Source: Certhia americana (lineage: Eukaryota > Chordata > Aves > Passeriformes > Certhiidae). Taken from it: a stretch of 64,000 bases of DNA. Within the stretch, counting starts at the first letter, position 1; each line of letters begins with the position of its first letter. This document shows, one piece after another, positions 46,175 through 56,400 of this stretch. Location: assembly GCA_018697195.1 (NCBI GenBank), contig CM031879.1, forward strand, positions 48,748,509 through 48,812,508. The letters run 5' to 3'. Under the pieces are notes generated by a model. It was not told the DNA's origin and ran no database searches. It was given only the letters and a program-made list of their open reading frames with translations. Made by a program: the position numbers and the translations under genes.

Positions 46175-47386
46175 AGACTTTCCTTGAAGGGGGGGTGTCA
46201 GCTTCTCTGAAAGTGGGATTTGAGGTTCACAAAAGATCTAGCAGTTATTTTGAAGGCTTACTTGCCAAGAAAATCCTGTGGTTGGTTTATACTTCTGACT
46301 CCAGTTTTAGGCAAGTGTGGGTTTGCTGAATTCTGCATCAGAGGATTCTGGTGCTGGGAGGGCAGGCTGCACAGGGAGAGTCACCCATCAGGTTGAATCA
46401 TCTGCCTAACAGACACCCCTGGATCCAGGTAAGGGAATGGCTTACTTTCTGAGGGAAGCATAATGGCAGAGTCTACTCTCATACAAGGACTTTTGAGTTA
46501 CTGAGGGATTCCTTAGCTGTAATGATTATTCAAGGGCTTATCCAGCTGTTTCCAGTCCAAGGAAGGGGCATTTTGGAATCTAAAAGTCAATAAGAATTTA
46601 AATGGAGTTTTTCCATGCTCTCATGAAGTAGAAAAAATCTCAGATTTGTAACATACTTAAGTAGGTGTGTGTATTATGATTTTGAGAGGGCAATGAGAGA
46701 TGGACAAAAGAACTTAAATTCCAGTATTGAACAGTGTGGTCCATGGTCCTGGAACTGCTCAATCTACTTTCACTCCCTATAATCACCAGGGAAAAAAAAA
46801 GGAAAAAAAAAAAGAAATAATTGTAATTTCTTTGGTGCTATGTCTACAATTTGCAACTTGCTTGGGGGTTACCTAGAAAAGCAGTGTGTTGAAGGAAATT
46901 CTCAAAGTGAATGAATATGGAAATCCAACCACTAGAGCTCCTAGGAACTGTGTGGTTGAGATCATATTTTTAAGGAAATTAACCACTGTTGTGGTTCATT
47001 AGGAAGGCTTTAACCATAAAGAGCAGAAGAATGAAAGGAATTTAAAGGATGAGTTCTCATCACAAATTAGGTTTTTTTCTTGTTGCTACTCAGCTGACTG
47101 AATCCCTGCACTTCCTTGGAAATGTACATTTACTTAATTCTTTGCTCGCATTGCAACAACACACAATGAGAAGACGTGGATTTTGTCCTACAAGAAATGC
47201 TTGGTAGAAGTTCTTCCTGAATGTCACTTTAACGTGATCTTAAAGAAGTTCCCTTATTCTGTTTTACTTCTCTATATGTGAAACGAAAACAAACAGCCCC
47301 AGAGTAAGCAGGGCAAGAGAATAGCTGGTGGGCAATGAAAACTCTGAAATTCTGAGTTAGGATCAAGCCTGTGTGCCAAGGACAAA

Positions 47387-47456
47387 ATGAACATGAAAGA
47401 GATTTTCATCCTGCTGCTGAATCTGTATCTGATCTTACATGTTCAAGCCATTCAAG
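47387..47456 (+). CDS. CSF2RB: CSF2RB coding exon 1, signal peptide
   Basis: Residues 1-23 (MNMKEIFILLLNLYLILHVQ...) plus one base. The hydrophobic stretch after a lysine is a typical signal peptide. A second in-frame ATG is two codons in. A is at -3. Donor GTGAGA. Confidence 0.92.
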
Positions 47457-50400
47457 GTGAGATTCAAATTTATATTGTCTTTTATCCTTCCATTATTGCC
47501 TTTCTTTTCATATCTATCTCCTTCTTTCAGCTAATGCACTTCCTCCTTTTCTGCTTGCTTTTCTGCTTCCTTCTCCTGTTTTCTAAGCTGTAAGAGAACA
47601 AACATCCTGATCAAACACAGCATATAGTAGGTGCATGTGCAGCCAAATCAGTTGGATGTTGGTGGTGTGGGCAGGTGAAATACTGTATAAATACATGAGA
47701 TGAGCAAGCAGATTGGATAATGAGTGAATAAAAGGAGGGATATACCCTGATAATTAGTGAAAATATAAGAAAATGAAGGGCTGCATAATTCAGATGGTAG
47801 AGACATGTGGCCAGACACAAGATGGTGTGGTGGGTGCTACCAAGAGCAAAATCCAGATGACCTGATTTTCTTCTTGTGGAATAGCTGACAGATAAAGAGA
47901 CCATCTGCCATATCCATTGCTTGTGTTTCCTTTCTTACACAACTTATTTCTCCTTTTCTTTTCCTTTTCCTTTCCTTTCTTTTCCCTTTCTTTTCTCTTT
48001 CTTTTCCCTTTCTTTCCCTTTTCCTTTCCTTTTTCCTTGCCTTTTTCCTTGCCTTTCCTTGCCTTTTGCCTTGCCTTTCCTTGCCTTCTCTCTTCTCTTT
48101 TTTCTTTCCTCCCCAAGCTCTGTCCTCCCCTGCCCTCTAATTTGATTTAACAGAGCTGGGAATAGGAAGTACACCATACCTGCTACACGACTACACCTAC
48201 AGCCTTCCTAAAGACAGCAGAAAAATAGTGCTGTCAGGACTTGTGCCCCATGGACATTTACCTTTTCTAATGCAGATGCCTCATGTCTGCAGTAGCTGGA
48301 GGAGTTGTGCTGCCTGGCCCAACATCAGTTATAAGATATCTTCCTTTGAGGTCTCTGAGGGAAAATGTATTACTGTGTAGGTCAGGCTGGGTTCTTGGCA
48401 TTCTGAGCCTTAGCCCCACATTCAGACCATCCTTTTCTATGTGGGATGCTTCATTTTCTGGTTATGCAAGGAATGCAGTAGAACTTACTTTGTACTGATT
48501 TTCAGTAGAAGATCAAAGTAAGGTGCCTCTCATGCCTACTAAGACAGCATCATTCTGTTCTTATGGGGTTTTGCCTGCAAAAAGCCCCTCAAACAAGTAG
48601 GTTATAGCTTTCATCAAGAAATATTATTTGAGAGAGCACACTTATGTATGCACACTGTCGTCTTTGTCATCTGAAGGTGCAATATCCCAATAGTGCAGCA
48701 TGGATATTACCTTCAGAGAAAATAAGGAAGGATAAGAAAGCAGCTTGCTTCACAGTGCGTGCGTCAGACACAGTCTGTATTTTTCAGCTTCACAGTTGTG
48801 AACTTTAAAAAAAAATCCTTAATGAGAGGTCTGGCCATCTCTGAATCATAAATCTTGTTCCAACAAATTAGTTTGGACATTCTTCTGAGTCATAACAAGG
48901 CTATTCCCAGAGCATCTCACTTTTAAATAGACCTTTCTAGCATTATAAACTTTACTAGGAATTTAGTAGCAAAGGAGTTCACACAGCAACACATAAGGAG
49001 GAAATGATCACTCTATGTCTGCTGACCATGGCATCTACTAATCCTTGGAAATAGTTGGTGTTTGAAAAGTGGTACCTTGGCTAGAACTGTATACCTTACA
49101 TGCACAAAAATTTCACTTAATTGTTGTTAGTTGTAGCTTGGTTTGTACACTTGTGTATTATGGAGATGTGCAGAATGGTCACAACTCTGCACATGTTTTC
49201 ATGGAGCCATGCCCCATCTCTGGAGATGCTCAGGGCCAGATTCAATGGGGCTCTAAGCAAAGTGGTGCAGTGGAAGGTATCCCTGCCCATGGCAGGAGGG
49301 TTGGAATTACATGATCTTTTAATGTCCCTTCCAACCCAAACATTTCTATGAGTCTATGATTTTCTGGTGCCAAGAGGAGAGTACAGTTATCAGTGCCTTA
49401 CCCATTCTGTACCTCCTGCTGTCTCTCACCATTTACATTTTTAATCACTGCATCTTTTTTACCTGAATTTCTTTCCCAGAGAGTATCCCAATGAAAAGCT
49501 TGAAGTGCTACAATGACTACAACTCACAGGTGACTTGCACATGGATGGAGCATTCAGAGGCTCATGACCTTGTTGGTATGATCCTTTACCAAAGGGATAA
49601 TGTTAAAATGTAAGTACCTGAAATGTGCTGAGCTAGATAACAGTCCAGAGGGAAATTTGCCATCTCTTGGAATCCTTGGGACAAGCAGTCAAGTTTTTAG
49701 AAAGCACATCCACCTCTCTTTTTGAATTAAGCAGAAATTGTGCCTGCTTCTGAGGCCTCATCTAGGAAGAGAGGAATGAATAGGCTATGCCAGTGGAGTT
49801 ACTTTTATCACCTTCACAATTATAGTCCATAATTTTGTTGTAGGATCATAGATATAAAATAAGATGGGGCATACAGGCTGCTAATAATCAGCATTAAGGG
49901 AGAAGGCAGTGTCAGAACAAGTGTGAGTATTGTTTGGAAACCCTAAAGGGAGCAAATATTCCTCCTGTCACTTTGCTCATTTAGGAGCATCACTGAGAAT
50001 GTGGTTTTGATGACTTTTGAGACATATGTGTAGACTGTATATTTATGAGATAGAGAGGACTGGGTAGTTCTCTATCTGTGCCCTCAGTTTTCCTCCCAGA
50101 GATACTGGTGTGTTTATGACAGTATCTCTCTGTTACATTTGTTTCCCTTTCAAAGGGGAACCAAATGGATCATTGGTGAGGATCAGAAAGGTCAGAAATG
50201 GAGGAATAGTTAAGTGAGAGAGGAAGGCAAAGATGATTAATTGAAAAGAAAATTATTTAGGGTATGGGGTAACAGGAAGAAAAGGAAAGAGAAAGAACTC
50301 TTAATTTTATTGCAAACAAGAGGGAATTAATAGACCTAAAAGCTGATGAAAACAGTGGAAGAATTTTGGAGCAGGCCCTTAAAGTTAAGTAGTTCTGGGA

Positions 50401-53400
50401 AAAGATGATATAAAGTTCCTTGGACTTTTGAAGGATTCTCTGAAACATTGTTACATGATGAAGTGTGTGGATCTTGAAACATAACTGAGGTGAGCTAATC
50501 AGACAGGCAAGTATTAAACATGGACAGTCACACAGCTAAAATCAAAATGGCCAGCAACTGAACTTGATCAGCTCATAGATGAAGAATAGTTGACTAAACC
50601 CCAAACAGTAAGGTAATGCTGGTGAGTAGATAAAAATAACTTCAGGGCTTCACACGCCTTGGGCTGACTCTTGCTTAAGGCTACACACATGCTGCAGTGG
50701 CCAATCCATACTTCAGCAATATCCCTGGTTTCCTTGCCAATATCCAACTTACAAAAATAGCAGTAGTGCTGAATGATGCGTGCTGACATACAGTTGGCTA
50801 GAAGACTTCATCCTATCCTGGAAGAGAGTATTTGGCCTTAAATATTCACAACTTAATATTTCTCAGCTGAGCTGGGACAAGATAATATACTGGGCATGAA
50901 GCCATAAGCACAAACAAAATTCCACAGGGTACATAAAGGAGAAACACATCTCTCCAGCAGCTAAGACTACTGAAACCACACAAAGATTATCCTCTCCTGC
51001 CTAGTTTAAAAAATTGTTTCTAATTTTCATGATGTGCCTTGGCCTGAAGAAAGGCCATCTGATAGGATGATTAACACTGTGGATGGAATCTTTAATGAAT
51101 ACTTAAGGTCCCTTGGTAGAACAGAACTGCTAAGGATACAGAAGTACATTTTGGTTGAGAATCTTTTCCTAAGTGTTTTTCTGGTACTGCAAAATGAAAG
51201 TCTTCAAGCAGCTTAGGATCATGAGAAATGTTATGGCCTTTAACTCTGAGTAAAAGGTGTATTTACATGACATTAATTTTCATCATACTATTTCTCACCT
51301 AAAAATATGAGATTACATAGAGCTAGACTAAATAGTAACAAAAATGAACTGTTACTGTAACATTCTGCGGCGTGACTTTGAAATGGGGAGGCAAAATTCT
51401 GGTGTTAAAAATGTTTCTTATATAAATTGATGCAAACCAGGACTAATAGGAACACTGAGAAGAGGATTTAAGTGCCTGCGTGAATTGTAACAACAGGATG
51501 GGATGAAATGGGTTTCAGGTGTTTAATTTTGTAATAATTACAGGTCTTCATATCTGATATTTATGATCACTTTCTCTGCACAGGGAGAACAAGGACATGT
51601 TTTGCAAACGTCAGACAGAAAATTACTTACGTGAAACTCCAGACCTGTATGTGCACTGGGTCTGCCACAGGACTACAGACTATTTTGGAATAGGAGTAGA
51701 AGATTTTTATGGCTTCAGACCTACAAAGGTGCTTCAAACAGAACTGGATGTTGATCTTTTCCAAAATGGTAAGGCTTAAATACCAAATTCTCATTTTTCA
51801 ATGAATTTTAAGGACTTTTGAGAATTTACTTGCTGTTCATCTGGAAGTGAATTCCACTTCCATTGTGAAAACTGCCAGAGTTTCACATTGAGAGGGTTGG
51901 GCAGGGAGAGGACAAGGAAAGTTTTTGAGAGCAGCTGGACCTTGTATCATCTCAGGAGCTAGTCAAGCAGGAGGTTCTTGATCTGTCAGGGGTAAGGTAC
52001 TCTGGAAATGGGGAAGTTTACCTAGGTGTTTTCTTCCTCTCTTTGTGTTATTTCCTCTTTATTTCCTCTCAAGTGTTGTACCTTCATCTTCCAGTTCAGC
52101 CCCTCCCACCTCAAAACCTCTCAGTCAGCTCAATGACATCAGGAGACTTCTTGCTAACCTGGAAAACTGCTGATGGAAGCCGAGGGTTGGGCAGTGCGGT
52201 GGACTATGAAGTCACTTACAAGCGGGAGTGGGATTCCTGGGAGGTAAGAGTAGAGGAGCTGAGCTGTCCTGGCTTGGGCTGCACCATTTTGGGCAGTTGA
52301 AAGTCTGTGGTAAAAACTGTGAATGAATGGTCCTTTCATTCTCAGGGATTGTGAAGGGATACAGCAAGTGTTGTTTTGTGTCAGGCAGAAGGGGCTCTCT
52401 TTCTGTTAGCAAATGACTTTTCCAGTGAAATATCATTTTTCCTGAACTGAATGCTGAACTGAATCCAAAGATCTCTTCTCCACTCAAGGAAACCCCCAAC
52501 CACTGTACTTGGATTTGAGTTGGAGTTGAATCCCTCTTAAACTGAATTAAAACATGTTCCAACAGGAGGCTGTGGGGTCATGTGGGGAAAACAGCAAAAT
52601 ACATTTGAAGTTACTCCCCCTTTCAGACACATATGCTTTGGGGTTTTCCTTATTTTTTTTTTTTAAAGATTTTAGGAATCCATACAGTTTGCCCTATAAT
52701 TTCCCTAGATCTACATACATTTCTGTTCTGTACATGTCAGCCTAATCTTTAGATTTTAAGGGAATTATCTTGGTCAGATTCCTACATAGTTCTGTACTGA
52801 GCAGTGCAATGAACATGTGCAGCTGGAGCTGAAGACAGTCTGGACTTTGCAAGCTGCAGGAGTTTGTCACTTGTTGCGGGGGGAGATTGTGCCTGACAGT
52901 GGCCATGCCTTGCCTTTCCTGAGTTGTGCTGCAGCACACACAGGAGCCCCTCTTGTGTGGCAGCAAGGGAGCACCACCTGGCAGCATGTGCATGGCCAAC
53001 ACACTTGTGGGACTGTTGGAGATGCAGCCTGAAAATCAACTCCTCCTCTCACTCTTTCCCTGTCTTCCCTCTACCTCTCTGTTCCCCAACATCCAAATTT
53101 CCTCCATCCTTTCCTCTCCCTCCTCTCCCCCATCAACAGGAAGCTGCCTCGCTCTTGCTCTCCAACACCACACATTGCAGTCTCAGCCGTGAGGTCCTTG
53201 TCCCAGGGAGCAGCTATGTTGCCCGTGTGCGAGCTAGACCGGGGCAGGCCAGCAGCTTCTCTGGGCAGTACAGCGAGTGGAGCATGGAGGTGTCATGGAA
53301 GACCCCTGAAGGTAGCACGAGATGGAGTGGGGCCATGCAGGGTTGGAAACTCAGAAGCCAGAACTTTCCTGTCACTAACCTTGCACTTGTGTTCTCTGAA

Positions 53401-56400
53401 GGTGGCCTTCAGCCCAGGAACCTTCGCTGCCTCTTCAGTGGTGGAGATCGTCTGAAGTGCAGCTGGGAAGTGAAGAAAGTGATCACCACCTCTGTCCTCT
53501 TTGGTTTGTTTTTCAGGGCCACCTCAGCATCAGAGTATGTTCTCTGCCCACGGCAGTGTGTCTGTGCCTCTCCCATGGGCCTTCTGCCTGCCCCATTCCC
53601 CTGATTTCCATTCCTCCTCTCTCTCCCACTCAGAGAAGAGGAGTGCTTTCCTGTGCATGAGAAGCCTTTGCCCCACACCCCATATGTGGTGCAGAGATGT
53701 GAGATCCCTGTTAGCAATTCCAGCAGACAGAGCCAGTACCATGTGTCTGTCCGGGCCAAGACAGAGGACAAGCTGATTGAAGCCTACAAAAACAGTGAGT
53801 TCCTGTGTTGCTTCTTGCTTCTCCTTCTTGTTTCTTGGAGAGATACCTGTCTGAGCAAGTAGGGCTGAGGACAACGGTGACGAGGAAAAGTGAGTGGGAA
53901 ATGGAAGAAACAATCACTGATGAAGAAAGGAACTGTATGAGGTCAGAGCTCTGGGGTATAGGTGTGGAGTTGCTCAGTGGCACTTGCTACTCTGAGGAAG
54001 GTGACAGTGGTGGAAACTGTTGTACAGAAATCCAGGTTGTGACCTGGAGCTTCTCGGTGAGCATTTGCCACCCTGCTGACTTCTCTGTGATTCACATTCA
54101 TGAGTGTCCCAGGTGACAGGGGACTGTGGTGAGAGGTGTTTGTGGCAGGTAGGATTGTTATTTCTCAAGAAGCCAGTGAGCTCTTTTGGGTTTGTGCAAT
54201 GGCCCCTGGAACACTGGATGAGGTAGGAATCTTTTGCCCAGTGAGGAGCACCAGGTAGGCCATCTCTGCCCACATGTATCTGATGGTGTTTGGGTGACTT
54301 TTCAAACTCTAAAACTAGGGTAGCTCCTGCGGTGGGTAAAAATATCAGGAGGTAGCTCTAAGAGAACTGAAAATTTCTGGAAATGTGGTGGACTAGTACA
54401 GATATTTCAACTATTGCTTTGCTGCTTTTCTGTATACAGGGAGTTCCATCAGTATTCATGGGTATGGATTTTATGTTATTTAGTGGTCTACTGTTGTATT
54501 TGACTAGAAAATGAATATGCAGAGAGTTAAGAAGTGTTAAAAAGCTGAGCCATTGTACATTGCACAAAACAACCTGTTTTCAGTCCCTGGAAGTGATTCA
54601 CCATGTGGAAAGAGAGCACTGGACCAGTAGGTTGGTAAGTGCTCTGAGACATTCAGTGTGTTCCAGTTCAGGTGCTGCCGCCTGCAAATGTGTCAGTAAC
54701 AGCAACAGAGAACCAAGAGTATGAACTAAGGTGGATAAAACACAATTTGAATTACAACTTCATAAAACAGAGATACCAAGTCAAGTACTGGGAAAACAAC
54801 AGATATGGAAAGGTAACTTACAAAGTGCAAGTGTCATGGAAATTTCTTTGCTGGTCAAATGGAAAGGCAGTTCTTCTCACCTCTGTCTTTTGTGCTCCTC
54901 CCCTCTCCCCAGACTCTCCAGGAGTTAAATATCAGCAATGATGAACCTCCCTTCATCTTCACACTGCAGATGCTGGCAGCATCTACAGAATATAGGGGGA
55001 AAATGCGTGCAAGGGTGAATAGGCCTCTGGAATATGAAGGACCCTGGAGTGAATGGAGTGAGGAGTTCACCTGGAAGACTGAGAATGGTACTTTTCATGC
55101 AGCTTCTTCTGTCAGGTTTTGGTGGACTGTTAATGGCTGGAAGAGTTCTTTAGTATAACACATTCTCTCAGCTGGGGTTGGAGGGCAGCCACAGCCTAGT
55201 TGGAGTCACCAAGGCAGCTGCCCTGCCTGCATCCTTGCAGTACATCAACAATGCTAGGGAATGAAGTGAATGACCTTTTAAGCTTCTTTCTTGCTTGCCT
55301 TCATAAGGTGTGTACAACTAACCATGAAGTTTTCCATGTGGAGAATGAATCAAAGATATCCTGCCCAAAAGATTATCATTATTTTTCTGATTCCAGTAGT
55401 CCATTCTGCTGTCAGTGACTAAAGAACCTGATACTTGAAGAAGATAGAACATAAGTAATCAGCTTTTTTTATTTGCAGAGTGACTATAAGGTTGTGTAAA
55501 GCAGAGCTGAGTCTGCTGGAAATAAAATCTTTACATGTTTTTGCTGTTTATGGACTTGGAGGCAGAATGTCTGCCATCATACAATCTTTTGCCCAAAGTA
55601 ATATGATCTTGCATGATTTGTCCTGAGGAAGGTTGTAGTGGTTGTAGTGTGGGCAAATTTTGATGTATGTATTCAGGAAGAAATTGGTATGCTGTTGGGG
55701 CTGTTATCAGGGGGATCTCCTAGAGAATCTCTGAGACCCCATTTCCTCAGAACTATGCAGAGTCAGGCAGACTTAAGATGTCTGAAGTCATGCCTGTTGT
55801 TCATGGGGGAGTAAGGTTGATAACCATATTTTTATTAGCTTAAAACATTCAATTATGATGTCAGTGAAAGCTAAGAAGCATATCAGGAAAGGAAACAATG
55901 AACTCCTTCGGTCAGTATGTTGTTCAAGTCACATTTGGCCTGTCCCACTTTGGAGGATATTCCAACAGTTTGAAGGCCCTATGACCCTGTCCCTCCACAT
56001 ATCAAATTCCCTGAATAGTAGCCACAGTGAAAAACCTGTTGCAGGAAACAGTCACTCTGCAGGTGGATAGCTTGTTCTCTTTTCTCTGTTTCAGTTGTGT
56101 CACCTGTGGTTCTCCCAGTGACGCTCCCAGCTCTCGTCATCGTTTTGCTGATAGTTGCTTATTGCAGCTATAAGTATTTCCTCAGGTAGGCCTGCATTGC
56201 AATGTGGAAATTGCATTGCAATTTAGCAGCCCATGTGGGTGGCATAAAGTCTGAGGCACTTCTTGCCCCCCAGGAGAGAGGTCTGTGTGGAGATGGGCAC
56301 CCTTGTACATGGCTATGCAAGGGAGAGAGTTGGGTGGTGCTGTGCCAGTGCCTCGGTTGTGCCTCACTGTGCTGAGCAGTACGGTGTATGGGGTGCACCC

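Larger units (their letters stand above)
44004..47386. other. NCF4-CSF2RB intergenic region
   Basis: 3.4 kb. It begins with the NCF4 3' UTR and ends at the CSF2RB start codon, so it must contain the CSF2RB promoter and 5' UTR unless a far upstream exon exists. A T-rich tract lies at about 45361-45420 and a paired palindrome at 46135-46174. No clear TATA box was assigned. Confidence 0.6.
47457..49479. other. CSF2RB intron 1
   Basis: 2.0 kb. Holds the polypyrimidine tract at 47945-48105 and a CR1 tail at 49204-49362. Open reading on either strand through the tract is low-complexity only. Confidence 0.7.

Noticed and set aside
47790..48177. Lysine/glutamate-rich reading (repeated KGKEK) on the minus strand
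   Set aside because: It is the translation of the TTTCC polypyrimidine tract. Low complexity only, with no gene context.
52924..53604. 226-codon open frame spanning CSF2RB exons 5 and 6
   Set aside because: It reads through an intron in part in the wrong frame. The spliced exons 53140-53311 and 53402-53534 explain the real coding content.
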